Shown here piece after piece: positions 1-5,602 of a stretch of DNA of 6,281 nt. Location: NCBI GenBank assembly GCA_031284195.1, contig JAITAI010000169.1, positions 1 to 6,281 of the forward strand, given 5' to 3'. The notes under the pieces were generated by a model, which saw only the letters and a program-made list of their open reading frames with translations, did no database searches and was not told where the DNA came from. Source of the stretch: Treponema sp. GTDB lineage: Bacteria; Spirochaetota; Spirochaetia; Treponematales; Breznakiellaceae. Position 1 is the first letter of the stretch, and the number at the start of each line of letters is the position of its first letter. A program made the translations under genes and the position numbers.

Positions 1-2
1 TT

Positions 3-356
3 ATTGCTTTGTATTTGTTTATCCGGTATTTTCAAACAAATATTTACATAGAACGCCAATATTTTTATATTGAGCAATTAGAACGAGAAATCTCAAATGA
101 GTTGCAAAGTAATATCTTCGCCAGGGAGAGTAAAAATTATTTACAATCATATCCACTAGTACTGGATATAATTGATTTTATATATAAATTGGCGTTTCCT
201 GTTCTGGCAATTTTATTAATTGCGTTAAAAATTATTTTTGAATGGATTCAACAAAATAATATAATATCGTGTTTGATAGATAGTTTTATTGCATTTGCTA
301 TTATTTTATTGTCAATATTTTATTTAATATTTTTACATAAAAAGAAGGAAAACTAA
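3..356 (+). CDS. Hypothetical membrane protein, 5' end missing (probable cassette gene)
   Basis: The reading frame is open to the left edge, so the N-terminus lies outside the window. The TTG at 9 is probably not the true start. The visible part has a charged, helical, Glu/Tyr-rich stretch (about residues 10-45 counted from codon 9, with a YIEQLEREIS segment that could form a coiled coil). Two hydrophobic helices follow, at about 59-76 and 86-109, and then a Lys-rich tail (HKKKEN). A short aromatic segment at the very left may be the end of an earlier helix. This suggests an inner-membrane protein with a cytosolic helical part. I do not recognise the family. The sequence is very AT-rich, unlike the genes at 1714-6273. 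A hairpin and an attC-like site follow in the same orientation, as expected for a gene in an integron cassette. The coding call is good; the function is unknown. Confidence 0.7.
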   Translation: MALYLFIRYFQTNIYIERQYFYIEQLEREISNELQSNIFARESKNYLQSYPLVLDIIDFIYKLAFPVLAILLIALKIIFEWIQQNNIISCLIDSFIAFAIILLSIFYLIFLHKKKEN

Positions 357-368
357 TATATATGATAC

Positions 369-390
369 GGTGCGCCATCCTTGGCGCACC
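369..390 (+). terminator. GC-rich hairpin after the first gene, possible terminator
   Basis: GGTGCGCCA (369-377) pairs perfectly with TGGCGCACC (382-390) around a TCCT loop. The hairpin starts 13 nt after the stop codon at 356. The following bases (TCTTCGTGG) are only weakly T-rich, so it is not a textbook intrinsic terminator. It could instead protect the transcript 3' end or belong to the cassette recombination region. The hairpin is certain from sequence; its role is inferred. Confidence 0.45.
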
Positions 391-410
391 TCTTCGTGGC
401 AGTTTTCTTC

Positions 411-453
411 TTGCTCCGAGTAACCATCAAAATTATTGCGGGTTCGAGAGCAA
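411..453. repeat. Imperfect inverted repeat just left of the attC-like site
   Basis: TTGCTC (411-416) pairs with GAGCAA (448-453), and AACC (422-425) pairs with GGTT (441-444), giving an interrupted stem around an AT-rich loop. It lies between the terminator-like hairpin and the attC outer box. It may be part of the cassette 3' end. Its function is unknown. Confidence 0.35.
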
Positions 454-462
454 AAAACAGCA

Positions 463-636
463 CATAACATGTCTGTTTACGCTTCGAGGCTGAATATCCT
501 CATGCTACGTTCGGTGTAGGTCAGTCGCTACGCCCTTTCCCACAGGGCTCGCTCAACCCGCAGTTTTTGCAGGGCTGCAAATCTACGATTTGCTTATTCG
601 TCCTGCAAAACTGTCGCATACATCTGGAACGTTATG
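463..636 (+). mobile_element. Candidate integron attC recombination site
   Basis: The block has the layered symmetry of an attC site. The outer boxes are CATAAC (463-468, R'') and GTTATG (631-636, R'), which are exact reverse complements. Unpaired spacers of 5 and 8 nt follow. The inner boxes TGTTTACG (474-481, L'') and CGCATACA (615-622, L') pair at 6 of 8 positions. Between them are smaller stems: GCCCT (532-536) with AGGGC (544-548), and a branched stem at 561-613. Unequal spacers and imperfect inner boxes are what attC needs for strand choice by IntI. Cleavage would fall at G/TTATG near 631. The site follows the gene ending at 356 in the expected orientation. At about 174 bp it is longer than many attC sites. 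From memory, its wording resembles Treponema denticola cassette sites, but I could not align them. Another structured repeat or an RNA element is the alternative. Confidence 0.6.
561..613. repeat. Nested stem inside the attC-like site
   Basis: CAGTTTTTGCAGG (561-573) pairs with CCTGCAAAACTG (602-613), with one extra T in the left arm. Inside it a second perfect hairpin is formed by GCAAATC (577-583) and GATTTGC (587-593) around TAC. The single bulged T is notable because extrahelical bases in attC stems are used by the integrase to recognise the folded strand. Here it sits in the central stem rather than the R/L boxes, so this role is only a suggestion. Confidence 0.6.
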
Positions 637-645
637 GGCAATACG

Positions 646-671
646 CCCTAAAATTTGCTGAAATTTTGGGG
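646..671. repeat. AT-rich hairpin downstream of the attC-like site
   Basis: CCCTAAAATTT (646-656) and AAATTTTGGGG (661-671) form an 11-bp stem with one T/G mismatch (a G-U pair as RNA) around a GCTG loop. A run of A, not T, follows on the plus strand, so it is not an intrinsic terminator for plus-strand transcripts. On the minus strand the downstream bases are not T-rich either. It marks the 5' edge of the next cassette. Its role is unknown. Confidence 0.4.
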
Positions 672-690
672 AAAAAATGAAGAAAAACAC

Positions 691-721
691 TTGACAAAAT
701 AAATGTATGGTGGATGATACT
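691..721 (+). promoter_or_regulatory. Possible sigma-70 promoter for the small cassette genes
   Basis: A perfect -35 consensus TTGACA sits at 691-696. The best -10 candidate is GATACT at 716-721 (4 of 6 matches, 19-nt spacer), so the -10 is weak and the spacing slightly long. Transcription would begin around 728, just before the Shine-Dalgarno at 731. Integron cassettes usually lack their own promoters, so a real promoter here would be of interest. This rests on the -35 alone. Confidence 0.4.
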
Positions 722-881
722 ATTATTTCTGGAGGAACAATATGGAAATTTTGCACATAAAATTATAACGCCTAAATTTATAGGCCGTACAAAGTACGCC
801 AAATTGATACTCATAATAGTTTTTGTCTTAATGGGTTCCTTTACTGGAATAACAGAGACGCGGAATAAAAATGTAAACTAA
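714..881 (+). pseudogene. Tiny membrane protein gene, apparently frameshifted
   Basis: A 55-codon frame runs from ATG 714 to TAA 879-881. Its second half has a basic stretch, a hydrophobic helix (KLILIIVFVLMGSFTGI) and a short polar tail. The start is doubtful: ATG 714 has no good Shine-Dalgarno and overlaps the likely -10. The obvious start signal is GGAGGA at 731-736, which serves ATG 742. That frame reads only MEILHIKL before TAA at 766-768, and the membrane segment is in the neighbouring frame. One extra base between 742 and 765 would join the strong start to the membrane segment, so I favour a frameshifted gene (or a sequencing slip). The alternative is that 714-881 is the real gene, or that MEILHIKL is a leader for the gene at 894. 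The gene at 894 begins 12 nt after this stop, so the two would be co-transcribed. No family recognised. Confidence 0.4.
731..744 (+). promoter_or_regulatory. Strong Shine-Dalgarno plus ATG leading to an 8-codon frame
   Basis: GGAGGA (731-736) is followed after 5 nt by ATG (742-744). It is the best ribosome binding site in the left half of the window. It drives a frame that stops after eight codons, which is the main evidence for a frameshift in the gene that follows. Confidence 0.6.
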
Positions 882-893
882 CAGAGGGTAAGT

Positions 894-1094
894 ATGGACA
901 CATTTCCCGCCATAATAATCGGTTCCCTTATAATAATATATGGTGTATTTGTTTATAATGAGAAAATGTTATGGCTTTTAATAACGTATAAGACGAGATT
1001 TAAGGATGAGACTGATGAAAAGCATAAAAAGAAAGTATATAAAACCTATGGTATAATACTTATAATAATTGGAACGGTGTTATTGGTAATTTGA
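894..1094 (+). CDS. Small two-helix membrane protein (66 aa)
   Basis: The start ATG at 894 is preceded by an acceptable Shine-Dalgarno (AGAGGG, about 884-889). The protein has a hydrophobic helix at residues 4-22, a central polar and strongly charged region at about 33-49 (RFKDETDEKHKKKVYK) and a second hydrophobic helix at 50-66 that ends the protein. This is a helical hairpin in the inner membrane with a charged loop, probably cytosolic by the positive-inside rule. I do not recognise the family; small two-helix proteins of this type are common and mostly uncharacterised. It starts 12 nt after the preceding small frame, so the two may form one cassette or a two-gene unit. AT-rich composition matches the gene at the left edge and differs from the genes to the right. 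No clear attC-like site follows it. Confidence 0.65.
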   Translation: MDTFPAIIIGSLIIIYGVFVYNEKMLWLLITYKTRFKDETDEKHKKKVYKTYGIILIIIGTVLLVI

Positions 1095-1183
1095 TGTATA
1101 TTAATTTACAAAGGAATAATCACAACAAAAAATAATTATTTGTATTAAATGAAATACGGGGGACACTGCGTAAACAGGTCTGT

Positions 1184-1339
1184 ATGCCCTTCGCCACCAT
1201 TGGCGATTCAATCCATGTTTTTGCTAGGTTGGCTACACCATTCCTATGTAAAACCTCAACCGGTCATGGGTGGTGGAAAATCTCAATGCGGAAATATCGG
1301 GAGATGCAAAAATCCTTTAGGGAGATGATCCCGCCGTAA
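1184..1339 (+). CDS. Weak candidate ORF, 51 aa
   Basis: An uninterrupted frame starts MPFATIGDSIHVFARL and ends with a basic segment (MRKYREMQKSFREMIPP) before TAA. The only ribosome binding hint is ACAGG five nt upstream. The complementary strand is also open over much of this stretch, so direction is uncertain. No family is recognised. It may be a remnant or chance. Confidence 0.2.
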   Translation: MPFATIGDSIHVFARLATPFLCKTSTGHGWWKISMRKYREMQKSFREMIPP

Positions 1340-1423
1340 ACCTTATCAAACACTACGGGTAGGATAGAGAAAAGGGCATAGGGAGAGATGGCGGAATGCC
1401 TTAAGGTATCGCCGCAAGACTTT

Positions 1424-1458
1424 TGTAGAGTTCTACGGAACCTCGGTAGAACTCTACA
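1424..1458. repeat. Perfect 13-bp inverted repeat (strong hairpin)
   Basis: TGTAGAGTTCTAC (1424-1436) pairs perfectly with GTAGAACTCTACA (1446-1458) around a 9-nt loop. Each arm is itself nearly palindromic (GTAGA/TCTAC). No T run follows on either strand, so it is not a standard intrinsic terminator, although it could slow or end both convergent transcripts. I believe similar GTAGA-type hairpins recur in Treponema intergenic regions, which would make it a dispersed repeat, but I cannot check this here. Confidence 0.65.
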
Positions 1459-1464
1459 GACACA

Positions 1465-1481
1465 CTACGAACGTTTCGTAG
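1465..1481. repeat. Perfect 7-bp inverted repeat next to the larger hairpin
   Basis: CTACGAA (1465-1471) pairs with TTCGTAG (1475-1481) around CGT. It lies six nt after the larger hairpin and shares the CTAC/GTAG motif, so the two probably belong to one repeat unit. Confidence 0.5.
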
Positions 1482-1562
1482 AGCATTCCCGAAAGGCTGA
1501 AAGTCGATCTAAGAGGTATTTTGTATATTGATGAGGATCTGTATGATGGGGAAAAAACTGAC

Positions 1563-1688
1563 TCAAGACCAGTGAAGGGAATTTGTTATATTGCCCTGCA
1601 GGAGCGCCCCTTCTTGGTCTTGGTACCCAGCTTCTTCCATCATACTTTTAAGGAACCCTAAGAATAGCTTGTTAGTAAAACCTGGCAT
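1563..1688 (-). CDS. Candidate small ORF directly downstream of polB, 41 aa
   Basis: ATG at 1688 starts 25 nt after the polB stop on the same strand. It is preceded by AAGGGG with 8-nt spacing, a plausible Shine-Dalgarno. The product starts MPGFTNKLFLGFLKSMMEE, which could form an amphipathic helix, and ends in a polar tail. No family is recognised. Its 3' half overlaps an inverted repeat (1564-1622), which may mean this stretch is structured non-coding sequence. If real, it would be a third gene in the clc-polB transcript. Confidence 0.3.
   Translation of the reverse strand: MPGFTNKLFLGFLKSMMEEAGYQDQEGALLQGNITNSLHWS
1564..1622. repeat. Near-perfect inverted repeat, arms of 15-16 bp
   Basis: CAAGACCAGTGAAGGG (1564-1579) is matched in reverse complement by CCCTTCTTGGTCTTG (1608-1622), differing only by GT in place of A in the middle. 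The arms are separated by 28 nt containing the palindrome CCTGCAGG. It lies 92-150 bp past the polB stop. A large stem-loop at the 3' end of the polB transcript is possible. No T run follows. The arms could also be the ends of a small non-autonomous element, but no target duplication is evident. Confidence 0.5.
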
Positions 1689-1713
1689 TTCGCAAACCCC
1701 TTATCTAAAAACA

Positions 1714-4158
1714 TTAAAACAGTTCCATCTGCGGATCCTGCGGAAGCAGGAGGTCCTGATTCCAAAGCGCAGCAGCGGCAATGGACCGGGCTACCGGAAG
1801 CACCTGGGCATTAATGTAATGATCGTAGTCAAAGGGAGCATGGGGGAGTAACGCCGGTTCAGGGCCTTTCAAGGTCCAGACAAAGGCCACGGTCCCCCGG
1901 CGGCCCTTCCAGCCCAGCAGCCGGGCAGCTTTCACCTGGGGAGGGGTAGAGGAGGTATAGGTTTCTGGAGGCCGGGAAAGCCGCTTTCGATAGATCAAGG
2001 CTTCATCCAATTCCCCTTGACGAAGTTGCCTTATGGTCTCCTGGACCTTCTGGCTCAGTTCCGCTTCTCTGCCGCCGGAAAAGACCAATTCCAAAAGTTC
2101 CATCTGGAGCTTCCGAGCCAAAGGCGTGGCATCACTCCTAACCGCTTCCATGCCCTTCACCTCCACCGTTAGGGTTCCCGATGCATCCAAGAGATACCCC
2201 CCATAGCCCTTGGCCCTGCCCCGGCCTGCTGATTCGGAAAAGGCCCGCAGAGGAGGTATCATAAAACGGCGATAAACTTTTTCAAACCGGAGTTCCATGA
2301 AGGATGGCCGATGATACTCTTGGCGTATTCGTCCGGCAAGAACGGCGTTCAGTTCTGTAGCCAGTCCTTGGCATAGGGCAAAAAAATCCTGATATACCAT
2401 CTCATCCCCGAGGCCGGTCTCTACAAAAAGAGAATCCGTATCTCCGTACAGTACCTTAAAACCCTGATCCGTAAACCAGTCTCGGGAAAACAGGAGCCAT
2501 TTCCGGGCAAACGAGGTGATCCCCCCGGCTAATTCAGTGCGACCATACCGGCAGGCCTTGGTACCCAATACCCCGTAAAAACTGTTCATCAAGATTTTAT
2601 ACACATAGGCAGCATTTTCATCCCCTCGATCGAGGGCCTCTTTTCGGGCAGCGAAGTATTCCTCAATGAGGCCGGGGAGTAGCCCGGGGAGGGAAGCGAA
2701 AACCGCACCATTGGGAGCTGTGATCAGCCCGGAGGTGGGAGAAGCAGCCTTGGCCCGGGCATGGGAGAGAGGGTCGATATTAAAAGTACGAATAATGGAA
2801 GGGTAGAGGCTGCGGAAATCAAAAACCGCTACATTGCTGAAAAGACCGGGCCGCGGATCCAGCAAGGTCCCCCCGGATGCCCCGCTTACGGTGATTTCTG
2901 GAGCAGGCAGTGGCGGAGCAATACCCCGCTTCAGGAGTTCCATGCCGTAGATCCGCTCAAAACTGACCACACTGGTCCAGGCCTTATCCAGAGAAACCCC
3001 GGTAAGACAGGAACGCTCCATAGTCAGCCGGAACAGACCGGTCTGCCCGAGGATCCGCAGGACCAGTACCGCATCTCGGTAACAATACGCTCCAAAACGT
3101 ACCGGGTCCTGGGTATATAGGTGCGCTAAGGCGGCGATCTTATCGGCTCCCGCTGCACTGACCAGCTTGCCTTCACCTAAGACCACCTGGGATACGGTTT
3201 CCAAGGTATAATCAGCGAAGCGCCCCCCTGAAACCTGGGGACCGGAACGGACAATCCGCAGGGCATCGATTACCTGACGTCCCGGTACCAGGGCTACTGC
3301 GGAACTGCGGCCCTCCCCGCTAAAATACACGGCTTCCATGTCTAGGGAGCGTCCCAAGGTAAAGGGTATGCGATGCCATGCACAGCGATCCCAGAGGCAC
3401 TTGAAATCGAAATCCAGACAATTCCATCCTGTAAGTACATCCGGGTCTGTACGGCGGATATCCTCCATAAAGGCCGTGAGCATGGACCGCTCATCAGGAT
3501 GAAACAAGACCCTGTCCTCTGAACGGGTCATACGAGTCTGAGCAGGGGAACGGACCCGGACAAAACCGCTTGGCTCCTTGAAACGAGAATCCGTAAGGGC
3601 CAGGCCAATAGCCAGGATAGACCCATCGCCAGTATCGGTCTCAATGTCCACTGAAGCAATGGTGAGCAGTACCTTCATGGGGCTATCCAGAGGACTAAGC
3701 GCTGGGTTAGGAAACACCTGATCCACCACCTGTCCAGACCGGGAAGGCCCTCGGATTTCCACCGGCCCTTTGATATACGTTTCGGAGAGAAAGATATCGG
3801 GAAGCTTCATATCTCCATAAGGAGTGGGGATGCCCGCCTGTTCAAGGATCCGTACTGCCCAAGTTCTGTCTCGGTACCGGGGAAACTTCAAACAGGAATA
3901 GGTTCCCTGGGCTTGTCCATCGAAGGCTTCCAGTGAATAAGGGAGCTTTTCATAAGATACTGCTGAAAATAAGGCTTTCTGCCGGGTTAGAGCCTCTGAG
4001 GGAATATACACCGAAGGCCGCCATCGGGATTCCATGACTGCAAAAGACCGGCCATCTTCCAAACGCCCAATAAAGTACAGCCGGTCCCGCCGAATATCTC
4101 CATAGCCCTGGACAATAAAACCCCGGAACACGTTCTCTGCTCCTTCAGGAGGAGCCAT
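1714..4158 (-). CDS. polB: DNA polymerase II, family B (PolB type)
   Basis: This enzyme is a template-directed DNA polymerase with 3'-5' proofreading. In E. coli, Pol II restarts replication and bypasses some lesions. All catalytic motifs are visible. ExoI is DIE with D171 and E173. ExoII is GWNCLDFD with D251. ExoIII is YCYRD with Y358 and D362. Polymerase motif A is DFRSLYPSII with D447, motif B is KILMNSFYGVLG (521-532), and motif C is YGDTDS with D573 and D575. The C-terminus QMELF matches the beta-clamp binding motif at the end of E. coli Pol II (QLGLF). Long stretches match E. coli Pol II as I remember it, for example SLYPSIIRTF-IDP and RPGL. The length is 814 aa against 783 in E. coli, so it is full length. 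The listed ATG (4158) has a poor ribosome site. GTG at 4131 has a strong one and would give 805 aa. The gene follows clc by 13 nt, so it is probably co-transcribed. Confidence 0.96.
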   Translation of the reverse strand: MAPPEGAENVFRGFIVQGYGDIRRDRLYFIGRLEDGRSFAVMESRWRPSVYIPSEALTRQKALFSAVSYEKLPYSLEAFDGQAQGTYSCLKFPRYRDRTWAVRILEQAGIPTPYGDMKLPDIFLSETYIKGPVEIRGPSRSGQVVDQVFPNPALSPLDSPMKVLLTIASVDIETDTGDGSILAIGLALTDSRFKEPSGFVRVRSPAQTRMTRSEDRVLFHPDERSMLTAFMEDIRRTDPDVLTGWNCLDFDFKCLWDRCAWHRIPFTLGRSLDMEAVYFSGEGRSSAVALVPGRQVIDALRIVRSGPQVSGGRFADYTLETVSQVVLGEGKLVSAAGADKIAALAHLYTQDPVRFGAYCYRDAVLVLRILGQTGLFRLTMERSCLTGVSLDKAWTSVVSFERIYGMELLKRGIAPPLPAPEITVSGASGGTLLDPRPGLFSNVAVFDFRSLYPSIIRTFNIDPLSHARAKAASPTSGLITAPNGAVFASLPGLLPGLIEEYFAARKEALDRGDENAAYVYKILMNSFYGVLGTKACRYGRTELAGGITSFARKWLLFSRDWFTDQGFKVLYGDTDSLFVETGLGDEMVYQDFFALCQGLATELNAVLAGRIRQEYHRPSFMELRFEKVYRRFMIPPLRAFSESAGRGRAKGYGGYLLDASGTLTVEVKGMEAVRSDATPLARKLQMELLELVFSGGREAELSQKVQETIRQLRQGELDEALIYRKRLSRPPETYTSSTPPQVKAARLLGWKGRRGTVAFVWTLKGPEPALLPHAPFDYDHYINAQVLPVARSIAAAALWNQDLLLPQDPQMELF
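4129..4145 (-). promoter_or_regulatory. Shine-Dalgarno supporting a GTG start for polB
   Basis: On the minus strand AAGGAG (4145-4140) is followed after 8 nt by GTG (4131-4129), in frame with polB at codon 10. The upstream ATG at 4158 has only a weak GGGA three nt before it. Starting at the GTG puts the first conserved Gly-Phe pair at residues 4-5, close to its place in E. coli Pol II (MAQAGF). I prefer the GTG as the true start. Confidence 0.6.
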
Positions 4159-4171
4159 AGTTCCCGGAATC

Positions 4172-5602
4172 TTATGCAGCCTGAGTCCCCTCAGGAGTTC
4201 CAGAAGGAGGATTACCCCTACCTAAAATCCGTTCCAAAAGTACCACATACACCGGCCGGGAAGCGATCAATTCGGAGGTAATCAGCGCGCAAAGGCACGC
4301 CAGGACCAGGTTTCCCAAGTGATTAAAGTTAGCGCTCATCTCCAGGATCAGGACAATACCTGTAATCGGCGCTTTGACCACACTGGTAAAAAAAGCGGCC
4401 ATCCCTAAGATGATGAAATTCAGGTTTTGCCCTTCAGCAATGTACCCAGACTGCCATAAGCATAGGCCCAATAGATCCCCGGTTATAGCGCCGCAGACTA
4501 GGAGAGGCAGAAAGATCCCTCCTGCGGTTCCGGATCCATAGGAAAGGAGGGTGAACAGGATCTTACCCCCCAGTAACAGGAACAAGGCAAGAACACTGAA
4601 GGTCCGTTCCCCGTGAGCGAGGGATTCTATCAGATCATGGCCGCCTCCTAGGACATCAAACCAGAGCAGCCCCAGGGGAACAGAAACCAGCAAAGGGATC
4701 ACCGGACGTATGATCTGAGGGATGCGGCATCTATCATATCCAGTAAGTACCCAATACAAGCCCCGTTTAAAGAGGTCCCCCAACAGTCCGCAGCTCACCC
4801 CCAAAATCATAACCCAGGGTATATCCTTCAAGGACAGGACCGCTATGTACCTGAAATCAAAAACCGGCCCCCATCCAAAGAACGAGCCTGCCACTGCATC
4901 GGCGGTCATGGAAGCGCCCATGGCGCAGGCTAAAAACAGCGGGGAAAAAGAAGCCTGTAACTCTTCCAGTACAAAGACGACCCCTGCCAGCGGCGCATTA
5001 AAGGCTGCGGCTACTCCTGCAGCGGATCCGCTGGCGATGAGCCAATGCTGTTCCTGCTCTGACTTGGGAAATATGGACAGAACTCCCTTTCCCACATAGG
5101 CCCCTATCTGTACCGAAGGCCCTTCCCGCCCCAAGGAAAGACCCGCTCCCAAGCCGAGTAAGCCGGTAAGTAACTTTACGGGCAATTCTCGATAGTTCAA
5201 GGGGAGGCTCCCCGCTAAGGCTCCTTTGATTTGGGGTATACCGCTCCCTTTGATCAGGGGCCATACCTTCGCGGCCCATCCCAAAAAAAGGCCGATAAGC
5301 GCCAGCGTCGCGCTCCAGCCCAGCCAATACATCCTGCTATGGGGTACTTTGTAAATCCCCTGCCGTAGGGTATCTGTCTGGCTCAAGAGGTATCTGAAGA
5401 AAACAACGATGAGCCCTACCATAAACCCGATGAGGATACTTTCCAGGATGAGGGCTAGACGGGAACCGTAACCTCGATGCATTAGTTCAGGTAGGGTATA
5501 CTGGGGTTTATACATGGTTTTAGTGTAGTGTATCAAGGATTCTACCGCAAGTAAACCCTTGTCCAGGGCCAGCGCATATAAAAGTATTGCTCCTTGTACC
5601 AT
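4172..5602 (-). CDS. ClC-family chloride/proton antiporter
   Basis: This is an inner-membrane protein of the ClC family, which works as a homodimer exchanging chloride for protons and is linked to acid resistance in E. coli. Its 476 aa are mostly hydrophobic helices. The ion-path signatures are present in order: GSGIPQIKGAL (119-129, S120), GREGP (158-162) with gating glutamate E160, the internal proton glutamate E214 in VLEELQ, and GGIFLP (361-366). Both glutamates point to an antiporter, not a channel. The helix R tyrosine that contacts chloride in E. coli ClC (Y445) is replaced by F426 in EMSANF. There are no CBS domains. The start is uncertain: none of the ATGs at codons 1, 30 or 41 has a good Shine-Dalgarno, the first transmembrane helix begins only near residue 48, and the first codons lie inside an inverted repeat. 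Codon 30 (5515) is a reasonable alternative. It is probably the first gene of an operon with polB. Confidence 0.94.
   Translation of the reverse strand: MVQGAILLYALALDKGLLAVESLIHYTKTMYKPQYTLPELMHRGYGSRLALILESILIGFMVGLIVVFFRYLLSQTDTLRQGIYKVPHSRMYWLGWSATLALIGLFLGWAAKVWPLIKGSGIPQIKGALAGSLPLNYRELPVKLLTGLLGLGAGLSLGREGPSVQIGAYVGKGVLSIFPKSEQEQHWLIASGSAAGVAAAFNAPLAGVVFVLEELQASFSPLFLACAMGASMTADAVAGSFFGWGPVFDFRYIAVLSLKDIPWVMILGVSCGLLGDLFKRGLYWVLTGYDRCRIPQIIRPVIPLLVSVPLGLLWFDVLGGGHDLIESLAHGERTFSVLALFLLLGGKILFTLLSYGSGTAGGIFLPLLVCGAITGDLLGLCLWQSGYIAEGQNLNFIILGMAAFFTSVVKAPITGIVLILEMSANFNHLGNLVLACLCALITSELIASRPVYVVLLERILGRGNPPSGTPEGTQAA

Larger units (their letters stand above)
1095..1713. other. Convergent, gene-poor junction between accessory and backbone DNA
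   Basis: About 620 bp lie between the plus-strand membrane protein and the end of the minus-strand polymerase gene. There is no secure gene. The left 60 bp are very AT-rich, including the perfect palindrome AAATAATTATTT near 1130. After about 1150 the composition rises to that of the backbone. It holds a TCGCCA/TGGCGA hairpin (1191-1206), two weak short ORFs, and three inverted repeats listed separately. One plus-strand frame (about 1252-1404) reads like coding sequence but has internal stops at 1318 and 1360. I see no tRNA, no insertion-sequence ends and no classical T-tailed terminator. It looks like decayed sequence. Confidence 0.5.

Noticed and set aside
361..660. CRISPR array or tRNA in the structured block
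   Set aside because: There are no regularly spaced direct repeats and no cloverleaf with a TTCGA-type loop in proper context. Symmetry is inverted and nested, which fits attC better.
632..814. 60-codon minus-strand ORF opposite the small cassette genes
   Set aside because: It overlaps the attC outer box, the TTGACA/GGAGGA signals and the plus-strand coding frame, and has no ribosome site. Better explained as antisense chance.
1424..1458. Intrinsic terminator for polB or for the gene at 894-1094
   Set aside because: The stem is strong, but it is followed by AAAAG on the minus strand and GACACA on the plus strand, so the U tract is missing in both directions.
1591..1851. 86-codon plus-strand ORF running into the 3' end of polB
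   Set aside because: Its second half is antisense to conserved C-terminal polymerase sequence including the clamp-binding motif. It has no ribosome site.
2761..3120. 119-codon plus-strand ORF inside polB
   Set aside because: It lies entirely opposite conserved polymerase and exonuclease coding sequence; a shadow of the GC-rich gene.
4722..5327. Two overlapping ORFs inside clc (plus-strand 125 aa, minus-strand 109 aa)
   Set aside because: Both lie in alternative frames of the ClC core, including its GSGIP and GREGP motifs. They are shadows.
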